NCBI GenBank assembly: GCA_905221605.1
Contig: CAJNDS010002122.1
Span: 527,501-582,500 of the forward strand
Direction of reading: 5' to 3'
Length of the DNA stretch: 55,000 bases
DNA from: Symbiodinium natans
Taxonomy: Eukaryota > Sar > Dinophyceae > Suessiales > Symbiodiniaceae
Shown: one piece after another, positions 18,084 to 26,569 of the stretch
Position numbering within the stretch: the stretch's first letter is position 1
Layout: each line of letters starts with the position of its first letter
The notes under the pieces: generated by a model
Told to the model about the DNA's origin: nothing
Seen by the model: only the letters and a program-made list of their open reading frames with translations
Databases searched by the model: none
Made by a program: the position numbers and the translations under genes

Positions 18084-18631
18084 TGGTGAAAACCTGGGTC
18101 CTTTGACCCTTTAGGCACATCAAGATCGCCTTCGGCAACCTCAACTGCCCGCAACCATGGACACCCACAGTACCAAGTTATGTCACAGATAATCACGCCT
18201 GACGCATGCTTCAGGTGACACCCATCACTGACAAAGTGGATTTCCCAACCTTTGTCCATCAACTGAGGTACACTGATAATGTTGTGCCGCGTTTTGCCGA
18301 CATAGCAATTCAGGTCAAACGGCATCACAGAGTCCTTGGTTTCAAAAGCGACTCTAGCGCGACCGCGTTTGGACATCTGTACAGCAGAACCGTTCGCGGC
18401 GGAGAAACCTCCCGGACTAGCATCCGTAAGGTGGGAGAAAGAGTACTTGCTCAAAAACTGCGTGGCCATTACTGTCACAGAGGCGCCTGAATCCAGCAGC
18501 CACCATGACCAACTGTCATCTGTGTCCACTTGAAACAGCATCAACGCATCACAAAGAGAACGCAAAGGACACAAACCAAACTCACTCTTCTCTTCAACAT
18601 CGTCGTTGAGAAGGAGAGGCATCATGAGCAA
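18077..18631 (-). CDS. pol: copia pol: aspartic protease
   Basis: 184-residue frame with WLLDSGASVTVMA (catalytic Asp about 47) and the downstream ISVPQL motif usual before copia integrase. The frame is open upstream into gag, where it reads an acidic stretch, so the true Gag-Pol join is a -1 shift near 18735 rather than an ATG at 18631. The polyprotein would be cut by this enzyme. Confidence 0.82.
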   Translation of the reverse strand: MLMMPLLLNDDVEEKSEFGLCPLRSLCDALMLFQVDTDDSWSWWLLDSGASVTVMATQFLSKYSFSHLTDASPGGFSAANGSAVQMSKRGRARVAFETKDSVMPFDLNCYVGKTRHNIISVPQLMDKGWEIHFVSDGCHLKHASGVIICDITWYCGCPWLRAVEVAEGDLDVPKGSKDPGFHQC

Positions 18632-21054
18632 ACTGCTCGCAGTACCTTCTTCTTCGGCTTCATACTCACCAGCCTCATAGGTCCCATCGTCCTGAGCTGC
18701 TTCTTCGCCTTCGGCATCTTCAGTGAGCTCGTGCCTTTCTTGCCGCCTTTGCCTGAGCGACCACGGCCTTTGGCCTGAGTGCTCTTTCCACGGCCCTTTC
18801 CCTTAGCAGAAACAGGCTTGCCAGTCGTTCGAGACTCTGCAGTTTTACTGCTTTGGCTACTTGTGTCAGAGTGAGACCTCGCTTTGGCCTTGGCTTTGGG
18901 GCATCTTGCTCCTATGTGGCCTGTTTCACCACACTTGAAACACTCAGTTTTCGAAAGATCTGTTTTACAGTCTTTCTCAAAATGGCCTGCTTTGCCACAA
19001 CGCCGGCATTTGCCAGACAAAGCACTAACAGTCTCGTCCTCGTACCATTCGTCATCTTCCCACCACTCGCCAGTGGGGTCATCTAGCTCATTCACAAGAC
19101 GCTCCTGCCTGTCACCGAGACCCATCTCCGAAAACATCCGCTGTTGGGACTCGTAACGCAGAGCTGCCTTTCGCAACTCCACGTACGACTCTCCTGTGGC
19201 ATGGAGAAGGCAGTAAGAGCGGGCATCTTTTGAAATACTCCGCAAAAGCATAAGGGTGAGATCTGACGAACCTACTTCGAGACCATCGCGAGAAACGGCG
19301 CTAGGCAAAGTCTCAACAAGTCTTTTGTAGCGAGACAGCTCGACGTCCACTTTGCGTACTATGTCTGAGACATGAGTAGCAGCAGACTCTCCACGAAAAC
19401 TGCGCTTGATGAATTCGGCACGAAAGTAGCTGGCTTCAGCCCGAGAGCGTAAGGAAAACTCGTGGCCTAAAAGGCGTAAGGCTTCAAAACCACATGTGTC
19501 CCCAGAGCTTCGATGGAGATTTTCTCCATACGTAGCCCCCTCTACATAGGAACGCAAAATCATGTCTGCTCTCGCGTGGCTGGCAAAAGCTTGGCGCAAG
19601 ATAGCAAGGAGCCTGTTGCTCCTCTGAGCTTGCGGCTTGGTGAGAGTAGCTTGAAAAATCTCATGAGGCCACTTAATGGCTTGCTCAATCTCGATAGGAA
19701 AAGTATCACTACCAAGAGCAACCCAACCCTTCAAGGTAGTCAGGTACTCGTTAAAGCCCAAAATCTCCTGCTCACGGTTCTTCCAGCCATCAAACTGCGG
19801 GCTGGGAAGTGCAGGAAGCCACTTTTCAGACTTCGTAAAGATGCCCTGCTCCTCTTTCTCGGGCTTTGCCCGAGCAGAAGCTCCACAAAACTGCTGTCCT
19901 TGAGGTGGCGCCACTCTGGCACCGAAGCCACTGCTTGCGTTGGTCATTCTGCCAACACTACCACCAGCACCTTCTTCTTGCGTAGGCTGCCCTCGTCCAA
20001 GGGCCAGCTGCTCCACCCGCCTGCCAAGATTAGCAACCTCAGCCATGCAACTTCTCAGGGCTTCGCCCTGCGAGTGAAGCAGTGCCATCATAGTAGCCAT
20101 ATCTGCTTGGCCAGTTGCACCACACTGCGTGTGAGAAGGCTCCTCGTGAGCACCAAGTTGGGCTGCCAGGCGCTGCTGGCCTACAGCCTCATGCCCTTCG
20201 GGCGGCCCCTGCGGGGTAGACACATTCTCCAGACTATCAACATCAGCATCCTGCCCATTTGGCCCTCTTGGCCCTACAGGTGCAGACCCACCTCCAGCAG
20301 GTCCTGCCTGGCCCTCTTGGCCCGTTTCAAACACAGAGCATCCAGTTACGTTAGGAGCGCTCAGTCCACTTTGGAAAACACAACCTCCAGGTACGTTAGG
20401 AGAACTTGGCCCATTCTGGCCACCGGGGAAAAAACAGCCTCCAGGTACGTTAGGAGGACTTGGCCCATTCTGGCCACCATGGAAAACACAGCCTCCAGGT
20501 ACGTTAGGAGGACTTGGCCCTACTTGGCCACCAAAACAAACGAAGCCTCCAGGTACGTTAGGAGCGCAACAACCTCCAAGTCCGTTAGGAGGGTAACCAG
20601 CCGAGTGGGCACCTGCCGGCCCGCACGGTCCACACATGGCTCCTCTGAGCCCCGCCGTAGCCATATTTACATTGGCGCCTGCCGGCACTCCGCCCATTGA
20701 GCTCTGACCCAAAGCAAACTGCGCCAGTCCAGGCGTCCTGTACAGTCCCTGCTGCATCATCGCGGCTTGCTGCGCTTGGAAAAACATTCCGGCTCCTGGC
20801 TGCATACCCACCGGTGGCTGCGGAACCGTCTGTCCCGACCCAAAGCCATTGCCATCATCCGCATCCATCCTGAAGCGTTGTGGCCTCTGTGGGCTATTCT
20901 GTACACTTCCACGCTCTACATCGTAAGCATGAGACGGAGTCCTACCATCACCCTTGGCTCTTTGAGTGGCCTCGTACGCTGGGCCATACCTTTGACGCCT
21001 CGCGTCAGCAGCACTTGGTGAGGGCGTTCTAACTCTACTCGTCATCCTACTCAC
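18622..21054 (-). CDS. gag: copia gag: nucleocapsid polyprotein
   Basis: 810 residues from an ATG only 48 nt inside the PBS. The N-terminal third is Gly/Pro-rich with 18-residue repeats (PNVPGGCVFHGGQNGPSP). The middle resembles a copia Gag (GWVALGSDTFPIEIEQAIKW onward). Two CCHC zinc knuckles lie at about 684-697 (CRRCGKAGHFEKDC) and 706-719 (CFKCGETGHIGARC), followed by a Lys/Arg/Gly-rich tail. Function: packages element RNA into virus-like particles. After about residue 770 the frame is probably wrong; the -1 frame joins protease. Confidence 0.88.
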   Translation of the reverse strand: MSRMTSRVRTPSPSAADARRQRYGPAYEATQRAKGDGRTPSHAYDVERGSVQNSPQRPQRFRMDADDGNGFGSGQTVPQPPVGMQPGAGMFFQAQQAAMMQQGLYRTPGLAQFALGQSSMGGVPAGANVNMATAGLRGAMCGPCGPAGAHSAGYPPNGLGGCCAPNVPGGFVCFGGQVGPSPPNVPGGCVFHGGQNGPSPPNVPGGCFFPGGQNGPSSPNVPGGCVFQSGLSAPNVTGCSVFETGQEGQAGPAGGGSAPVGPRGPNGQDADVDSLENVSTPQGPPEGHEAVGQQRLAAQLGAHEEPSHTQCGATGQADMATMMALLHSQGEALRSCMAEVANLGRRVEQLALGRGQPTQEEGAGGSVGRMTNASSGFGARVAPPQGQQFCGASARAKPEKEEQGIFTKSEKWLPALPSPQFDGWKNREQEILGFNEYLTTLKGWVALGSDTFPIEIEQAIKWPHEIFQATLTKPQAQRSNRLLAILRQAFASHARADMILRSYVEGATYGENLHRSSGDTCGFEALRLLGHEFSLRSRAEASYFRAEFIKRSFRGESAATHVSDIVRKVDVELSRYKRLVETLPSAVSRDGLEVGSSDLTLMLLRSISKDARSYCLLHATGESYVELRKAALRYESQQRMFSEMGLGDRQERLVNELDDPTGEWWEDDEWYEDETVSALSGKCRRCGKAGHFEKDCKTDLSKTECFKCGETGHIGARCPKAKAKARSHSDTSSQSSKTAESRTTGKPVSAKGKGRGKSTQAKGRGRSGKGGKKGTSSLKMPKAKKQLRTMGPMRLVSMKPKKKVLRAVCS
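20391..20607. repeat. 54-bp tandem repeats inside gag
   Basis: About four units with period 54 (GTACGTTAGGA at about 20391, 20445, 20499, 20553) plus degenerate flanking copies. They encode 18-residue collagen-like Gly/Pro repeats and keep the frame. Confidence 0.8.
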
Positions 21055-21102
21055 CTACGTGTCCTAGCGCTATGTACAGGGCAGCTTCTGGAGCGACTCA
21101 GC

Positions 21103-21114
21103 GCTCCGCTACCA
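21103..21114 (-). promoter_or_regulatory. primer binding site
   Basis: Minus strand TGGTAGCGGAGC begins at the first base after the 5' LTR. TGG pairs with a tRNA 3' CCA; the sequence is close to the initiator-Met PBS used by many copia elements (10 of 12 with the plant form TGGTATCAGAGC). Confidence 0.75.
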
Positions 21115-21381
21115 TGTGAAACTTGTGAACCTATTTGGGTGGATTACTCTGATCCACAGTTGTGCTGCAAATGCACAGTAGAGCACAGTCGAGAGGGAAC
21201 TTTCTTTTGCTCTTTCTTGTCAGCGGGTTTCAGCTCAAGGCCTTGTTCGGACCAAAAGCGAAAGCATTTAATTTATAGCTTCAGCAGTCCACCCACGCCC
21301 ACAAAACTACAATGCAAACTAATGCAGCCAAGCGGTAGTTGTGCTGCTGGGGTACCTGCAGTCAGCGCGCCATATTTCACA
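21115..21381 (-). repeat. 5' LTR of the copia element
   Basis: 267 bp, same ends as the 3' LTR. Two substitutions and a 5-bp indel separate the pair. It should hold the element promoter; no clear TATA box seen. Confidence 0.93.
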
Positions 21382-21386
21382 GTTCG
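21382..21386. repeat. 5-bp target site duplication (right) of the LTR element
   Basis: GTTCG followed by GGGTTTGGGG; joined to the left flank it restores a continuous TTTGGGG-type tract. Confidence 0.9.
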
Positions 21387-21424
21387 GGGTTTGGGGTTTA
21401 GGGTTTGAGGTTTGGGCGCGGACT

Positions 21425-21706
21425 TCACAAAGGGCCCCATAGGACCCGTTGACGTATCGGGTGCTGAATTGGAGGAGGTCCCATAGAAGAGCTGGATGGA
21501 CCCGAGGGAGGCACCACACCTCGGTTGACCCCAACAAGGCCCATGGGTCGATGGACAGCCACAGATGGCGCCTGTGAAGGTGACTGTGAAGGTGAAGGCG
21601 GTTCGGGGTTCATAGCGGGTACCGCAGGAAGAGCCTTCCGAAGGGGCTTCTTCGCGGGTGGAGCCCCAGGCTCGGATGGCCGCTGGGATCCAATATCCTC
21701 CGTCAT
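21425..21706 (-). CDS. Pro/Ser-rich coding-like segment, possible first exon
   Basis: Minus-strand frame of 93 codons from an ATG that directly follows CCCCAG, so it could be a start or an internal Met after an acceptor. Composition is PPAKKPLRKALPAVPAM, then PSPSQSPSQAPSVAVHRP. It ends in TGA about 10 bp from the satellite. Probably a disordered region; family unknown. Confidence 0.4.
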   Translation of the reverse strand: MTEDIGSQRPSEPGAPPAKKPLRKALPAVPAMNPEPPSPSQSPSQAPSVAVHRPMGLVGVNRGVVPPSGPSSSSMGPPPIQHPIRQRVLWGPL

Positions 21707-21710
21707 CTGG

Positions 21711-21805
21711 GGTTTAGGGTTTAGGGTTTAGGGTTTAGGGTTTAGGGTTTAGGGTTTAGGGTTTAGGGTTTAGGGTTTAGGGTTTAGGGTTTAGGGTTTA
21801 GGGCT
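21711..21805 (+). repeat. TTTAGGG array
   Basis: About 13 perfect units. Confidence 0.95.
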
Positions 21806-21960
21806 TCTCCAACTCCTCCTTTCTCTGAGCCTCGACACGACCAATGGCCTCTCGAAAGGCCACTGCTTAGGGAGCCTGAGGTGGTGAGCGCCTCATCCTC
21901 CGCAGGTTGGCTCCCCTACTGCTCGTCCTGCCCTCATCTTGATGGTGCACCCCCTATAGC
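21806..21960 (-). pseudogene. coding-like island with internal stop
   Basis: One minus-strand frame reads DEGRTSSRGANLRRMRRS, then a TAA, then AVAFREAIGRVEAQRKEELE, then a stop formed by CCCTAA of the satellite. Both halves look like coding sequence in the same frame, so this is either a disabled exon or an acceptor (CTAAGCAG) lies between them. Confidence 0.35.
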
Positions 21961-22048
21961 CCCCTTATAGTCCCCTTATACAAAACCCTAAACCCTAACC
22001 CTAAAGCCTAAAGCCTAAAGCCTAAACCCTAAACCCTAAACCCTATAC

Positions 22049-22122
22049 CCACTGCCCTGAGGCTCCGTCCATCAGCGTCACCCCTTGGGCGACCAGCGCC
22101 TCATAGGGCTCCACCGACGCGC
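22049..22122 (-). CDS. putative internal exon
   Basis: Minus strand. CTTAAAG acceptor-like, then 74 nt reading ASVEPYEALVAQGVTLMD, closing at CAGTGG followed by GTATAGGGTTTAGGG. CCCTAAA lies to the left and TTTAGGG to the right. Reading on past the donor gives an immediate stop. Confidence 0.5.
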
Positions 22123-22134
22123 CTTTAAGGGTGG

Positions 22135-22292
22135 AGTTTAGGGTTTAGGGTTTAGGGTTTAGGGTTTGGGGTTTGGGGTTTGGGGTTTGGGGTTTGGGGT
22201 TTGGGGGTTTAGGGTTTGGGGTTTGGGGTTTGGGGTTTGGGGTTTGGGGTTTGGAGATTCGGATTTGGGGTCTGGGGGTTGGGGTTTGGGGG
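22135..22292 (+). repeat. TTTAGGG grading into TTTGGGG array
   Basis: First units TTTAGGG, then mostly TTTGGGG. Confidence 0.9.
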
Positions 22293-22436
22293 GTCCGGCA
22301 AGGCGAGCTGCTGTGGCCGTTCGACTCTGCACGTAATTGACGTTGCTCGACTAAAGCTTGTAATCGAGGCTTTGAACCAGCTTATCATTGACGGCAGCAG
22401 TTACCTGCTCCATACTGTTTTCTTGTAGCAAAAGAT

Positions 22437-22646
22437 TTATGCGGCTTCCGGGTCGCTCGCGCTGCGAAGCGCCTGGAGGACTCGCTGTCCGAGGACTGCG
22501 CTAAGTTCAAGCCGTGGGAAAACCGCGTGGGCCTCGCGAGACGAGCCTGCACTTGGGGAAGCGTCCGTGTTGGTGCCGCCACCGCCGCCCCACCCCAAAA
22601 GGTGCTCCGTCACCATGCCGCCGTGCAGTGCCCATACGGTGCCCAC
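22437..22646 (-). CDS. putative terminal exon, unidentified
   Basis: Minus-strand frame ending at TAA (22437-22439), a stop independent of the satellite. Contains a poly-Gly stretch, then LELSAVLGQRVLQALRSASD. On the plus strand 22290-22428 another frame (DVARLKLVIEALNQLIIDG, stop at 22426) is equally protein-like, so the strand is uncertain. Confidence 0.3.
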   Translation of the reverse strand: MGTVWALHGGMVTEHLLGWGGGGGTNTDASPSAGSSREAHAVFPRLELSAVLGQRVLQALRSASDPEAA

Positions 22647-23001
22647 AAGTCCGGCTGGGGTTTGGGGGTTTGGGGCTTTAGGGTTTAGGGTTTGGAGTTT
22701 GGGGTTTGGGGTTTAGGGTTTGGGGTTTAGGATTGAGGCCTTTATCGAGGTTTAGGGGTTTGCGGCTTAATGGTTTTGGGGTTTAGGGGCTTAGGGTGCA
22801 ACCTAAGGGTTTAGGGTTTCGAGTTTTCGGGTTTAGGGATGTAGGGCTTATGCTGCAGGAGGATTAGGGTGTTGGAGTTTGGGGGTTTATGCGCTACTTT
22901 GGAGTAGACCCTGGAAAAAAGTATGTACTTTTAGGCTTAGGTAGCCACAATAGGAACCCAGAACCAAAAAAAACAAAGGAGAAGTACTCCAAAACCCAGT
23001 A

Positions 23002-23114
23002 TGGAGGTTCATGGTACCTATTACCCAATTCTAACTGTTCCTATAACTGTACTTATAACATATTAGGGCACTTAAGCTTATAAGTAATTGGTTAATAAGT
23101 CCCATGAACCTGCC
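23002..23114. mobile_element. palindromic MITE-like element, family 1, copy 2
   Basis: GGAGGTTCATGGTACC on the left and inverted GGTTAATAAGTCCCATGAACC on the right, 113 bp, more diverged than other copies. It sits between a TTTAGGG-type array (left) and a CCCTAAA array (right). Confidence 0.6.
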
Positions 23115-23370
23115 AGTGTGTTTTCAAGTATGGAGCAGCTCAGTGTTCAGGGGCTTGGGGGGTTACAGGTTTTGGGGGTTTGGTGCGCGAAGATGTTTGG
23201 GTGTTTGGGGGTTTTGGGTCAAGTGTTTTACAGCCTGGCAGCGTCCGACCCTCAGCCCCAATCATTACCCCAAACCCACCCTAAATCCGGAACCCTGAAC
23301 CCTAAACCCTAAACCCTAAATCCTAAACCCTAAACCCTAAACCCCAAACCCTAAACCCTTAACCCTCTGC

Positions 23371-23430
23371 CCGCAATTCTCAGAGCTCGGCTTTCGCACT
23401 CCTTGCCCTCACGGAAGGCGCCCAGCCTCA
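23371..23430 (-). CDS. short coding-like island
   Basis: CCCTAAA left, TTTAGGG right. Minus frame LRLGAFREGKECESRALRI is open and closes at GTTAAGGG. The plus frame (SSAFALLALTEGAQPQVQ, ending CAGG before GTTTAG) is just as good, so the strand is unresolved. Confidence 0.25.
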
Positions 23431-23620
23431 AGTTCAGGGTTTAGGGTTTAGGGTTTAGGGTTTAGGGTTTAGGGTTTAGGGTCTAGGGTCTAGGGTTTAG
23501 GGTTTATAGGGTTTATAAGGTTTATAGGGTTTATAGGGTTTATAGGGTTTATAGGGTTTATAGGGTTTATAGGGTTTAGGGTTTAGGGTTTAGGGTTTAG
23601 GGTTTAGGGTTTAGGGGGGT
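23431..23620 (+). repeat. TTTAGGG array with a 9-mer GGGTTTATA block
   Basis: TTTAGGG at both ends; about 23508-23575 is homogenised GGGTTTATA (period 9). Confidence 0.9.
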
Positions 23621-24127
23621 TTCGGGTTGGCATGTCGGGTTTCGGACATAGGGTTTGCGGGCAACCACCCTCCGCAGATTTATGGTTGAGGGTTGAGGGT
23701 TGAGGGTTTAGGGTTTAGGGTTTAGGGCTTAGGGTTCAGGGTTTAGGGTTTCGGGTTTTGGGTTTCGGGGTTTCGGGTTTGGGGGTTTAGGGGTTTGGGG
23801 GTTTAGGGTTTAAAAGTGTTGGGGGTTTAGGGGCTTTGGGTTTAAGTGGGTTGGGGGCTACCACGTACCCTATCTACCCACCCTAAACCCAGGGTTTGGA
23901 GGCCCCGACGAGCCCGGTGGTAGGAGCTAGTTCAGTGACAAAAGGGTTGAGGAAAGTTGGTTGATTGAAAAACCTACAGAAACCACCATAAGCCCCAACC
24001 CCTAAACCCTAAAACCTAAACCCCTAAGCCCTACAAACTTCAACCCTAAACCCTAAACCCTAAACCTCAAACCCGAAACCCCTAAACCCTAAACCCTAAA
24101 CCCTAAACCCCAGAAACCCCCAACCCC

Positions 24128-24200
24128 CGGGAGGCCCGACATCGACGCCACAGCGCGGGCCACCATGGGCCGCTTGCCTCAAGCCCTGTACTCGGACCCC
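24128..24200 (-). CDS. short coding-like island
   Basis: CCCTAAA left, TTTAGGG right. Minus frame VRVQGLRQAAHGGPRCGVDV is open to the GGTTGGGG boundary. A plus frame (RPDIDATARATMGRLPQALY) is also open. Either could be the exon. Confidence 0.25.
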
Positions 24201-24202
24201 TA

Positions 24203-24580
24203 AAGAGGTTTAGGGTTTAGGGTTTAGGGTTCAGGGTTGACCTAAGCCCTAACACTAGGGAGGTTTGGGCGGTTTATACTGTAGTTTAGGGGGGTTAGGG
24301 GGTTTAGAGGGTTTAGGGTTGCGGGTTTAGGTCTTCGGGCTTAGGGTCTTGAAACCTAACCCGAAACCTTGAGGTTCTAAGGTTGGCTGAATTTACGTGC
24401 GCAGGCGGGGGGGGGGGGGGGGGCGTTTCGCTACTTAAAGGCTTACAGGTTCGGTAGGGACATGGTTTTCCGGGCTTTGGGGTGGAACCTAAACCCTAAA
24501 CCCCAAACCCTCAAAACCCTAAAAACCCTAAACCCCAAACCCTGTACTAAACCCTAAACCCCAAACCCCAAACCCCAAAC
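24203..24580. other. intron-like spacer, no gene
   Basis: TTTAGGG-type on the left, a G-run of about 19 near 24404-24423, then CCCTAAA/CCCCAAA on the right: the convergent arrangement seen between most islands. Confidence 0.5.
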
Positions 24581-24662
24581 TCCCTGAAGCCTCACACACG
24601 CCAAGCCGCGCGTGAAGGCCTTGCCGAAACCCCGGAGCAAGTGAATGCCAACCTTGGCCAGA
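24581..24662 (-). CDS. putative internal exon
   Basis: Minus strand. CATTGAG acceptor-like, then 82 nt reading LAKVGIHLLRGFGKAFTR, closing at CAGGGA followed by GTTTGGGG. A plus frame (AREGLAETPEQVNANLGQ, ending CAGG before GTTTAG) competes. Confidence 0.35.
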
Positions 24663-25550
24663 CTCAATGTAATCAGGGTTTAGGGCGGGTTTCGGGTTTA
24701 GGGTTCAGGGCTTAGGGTTTAGGGTCTAGGGTCTAGGGTCTAGGGTTTAGGGTTGATAGTTGTTACACTTACCATAAAAAGCAATAAGAATCCTAGCACC
24801 CTAAACCCTAGATCCATGAGGATCATCCCACACCCCACACCCAAAACTCTAAACCCTTAACCCTAAACCCGAAAACCTCAACCCAGAGCATCATCCGGAA
24901 CAATAGCCAGCGAGACACAGTGGTGGTTTAGGGTCTAGGGGGTATAGCCGGCACCCTAAACCCGAAACCCAAAAACCCCCACTCCCAAAGCGTCCCTAAG
25001 TCTAAGCCTGCTCTAGACCCCACACCTTACCTCAATCCCGCCCAAATTGCGTGACCTCAGAACATACATGGATACTGGTTGCGCTGCCGTTTAGCGCCCC
25101 TGTCTTGGTTTTTGGAGCAGCTTAGGGTTTAGGGTTTACGGTTTACTTTTCAGGGTATAATGTCTTTCTTGAGCGCGACCGTGGTGCTTGTGAAGTTTGT
25201 GGTAGCTGTGCTGAGGGAACCGGCAATGTCCAACAGGCCTTGAATGCCGCTGCTGGGCGGTTTCGAAGTGGGCATCCACGTCCCCAACGGAGCCAAGCAG
25301 GTCAGTACGCAGCCTCAACGCCAGAATCCTTGGCATGTACAGGTTACCTGTCAAGCGGTGACTCGGCCACTGATTCAGTTTAGGGTTCAGGGTTTAGGGT
25401 TTAGGTTTAGGGTTTACGGTTTAGGGGTAGGGTCTAATATAGGACTTAGGTTTTGGGGGCTAGGGTTCAGGCTGCAGAGTTGAGAGGGTAGTCAGTGGGG
25501 CATTGCAGGGATGCTCAGAGGATACTCGGGGTCTAGTCCGACCACTTGGA
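24663..25550. other. mixed satellite with a unique segment, no gene recognised
   Basis: Orientation flips several times. Unique text at 25020-25110 and 25140-25375 has short open frames on both strands and no motif. Confidence 0.4.
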
Positions 25551-25706
25551 TGTCTAAACCCCTAAACCCGTAAACCCGTAAACCCCTAAACCCCTAAACC
25601 AATAAACCCCTAAACCCCTAAACCCCTAAACCCCTAAACCCCTAAACCCCTAAACCCCTAAACCCCTAAACCCCTAAACCCCTAAACCCCTAAACCCCTA
25701 AACCCT
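25551..25706 (-). repeat. homogenised 8-mer CCCCTAAA array
   Basis: About 19 units of CCCCTAAA, i.e. TTTAGGGG on the minus strand. One extra base relative to the canonical unit, kept through the array. Confidence 0.95.
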
Positions 25707-25934
25707 ACGTACACCCTGAACCCAAAACCCTAAACTCGGCCACATGTTCGGGTAGGTCGCAACACCGATGCGCTTGTGAAGCCGACGCAGCGATTAAGGA
25801 CATAAGGAGGGACCCGCAACCCTAAACCCTAAACCCTAAGTAGCCCCTACATTACCCCTACAAGGTCCCCTCCTAAGGGTCCCTCCTGTTGCCCCGTGAA
25901 GCTTTCCCACCATGTCTGGCCAGGTGACCAAGGT

Positions 25935-26027
25935 GGGGAGTTTAGGGTTTAGGGTTTAGGGTTTAGGGTTTAGGGTTTAGGGTTTAGGGTTTAGGGTTTA
26001 GGGTTTAGGGTTTAGGGTTTAGGGTTT
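25935..26027 (+). repeat. TTTAGGG array
   Basis: About 13 perfect units. Confidence 0.95.
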
Positions 26028-26157
26028 ACACCCCCGAAAATTCCGAAGCCCGAGCTTGAGGCAGAATTAGGGAAACCAACTTCCCACCGAACCCTAAACC
26101 CTAAGTCCTAAACCCTAAACCCTAGCCCTAAACCTTAAACCCCTAAACCCTAAACAC

Positions 26158-26214
26158 TCTAGCTTCTCAGGGCCCCCGGCGGCCAGCAGGCGCACCCACT
26201 GAGTCCCCGTGAGC
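26158..26214 (-). CDS. putative internal exon
   Basis: Minus strand. GGCAAG acceptor-like, with the frame open a little further upstream; reads VARLTGTQWVRLLAAGG, PEKLE, then GTGTTTAGGG. CCCTAAA left, TTTGGGG right. Confidence 0.45.
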
Positions 26215-26377
26215 CTTGCCACACCGGAGGGTTTGGGGATTGGGGTTTGGGGTTTGGGGTTTTATGGTTAAGGGTTAAGGGTTAAGGCTACGGGGGTTTA
26301 GGCCAAGGCTAATACCAAAAAACCTAAACCGGTGGGGAGGGGGGTAGGGTAGGGTGGAGGGGGGGGGGGGGGGGGTG

Positions 26378-26521
26378 GGCAAGGCACAAACCTTGATGAC
26401 AAGGGACTTACTGGGCACAAAGGGAAGGCACAAACCTTGGTTGGCAAGGCACAAAACTTGGTGGGCAAGGCACGGGCGACTAAGGTTTGTGCCTTGCCCA
26501 CTAAGGTTTGTGCCTTGCCCA
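26378..26521. repeat. inverted/tandem repeat of GGCAAGGCACAAACCTT
   Basis: Direct copies of GGCAAGGCACAAA(A/C)CTT on the left (three, about 26378-26465) are matched by two inverted copies AAGGTTTGTGCCTTGCCCAC at about 26482-26521. The segment can fold into a stem. A G-run of about 17 precedes it. Confidence 0.8.
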
Positions 26522-26569
26522 CGAAACCCAGTAGGGTTTATATATGCATATATATATGTATACTCAGAG

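Larger units (their letters stand above)
4664..21381 (-). mobile_element. Ty1/copia-class LTR retrotransposon with a nested LINE (16.7 kb; about 8.56 kb without the LINE)
   Basis: Complete element read from the minus strand: 5' LTR (21381-21115), PBS, gag, protease, integrase, RT and RNase H, extra ORF, 111-bp tandem repeats, polypurine tract, 3' LTR (4925-4664). The gene order protease-integrase-RT-RNase H is diagnostic of copia (gypsy elements have integrase last). The LTRs differ by two substitutions and one 5-bp indel, and the target duplication is exact, so the insertion is young. It landed in a TTTGGGG-type telomeric tract. The extra 8.1 kb in its 3' region is a separate LINE with its own target duplication. 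Confidence 0.93.

Noticed and set aside
19513-20700. 395-codon plus-strand frame across gag
   Set aside because: Antisense to gag; its repeats mirror the 54-bp gag repeats and it has no domain of its own.
4664-21381. A single giant retroelement encoding both copia and LINE enzymes
   Set aside because: The exact 14-bp duplication around 5499-13645, the simple-repeat 3' end and the 5' end 25 nt from an ATG are explained more simply by a nested LINE insertion.
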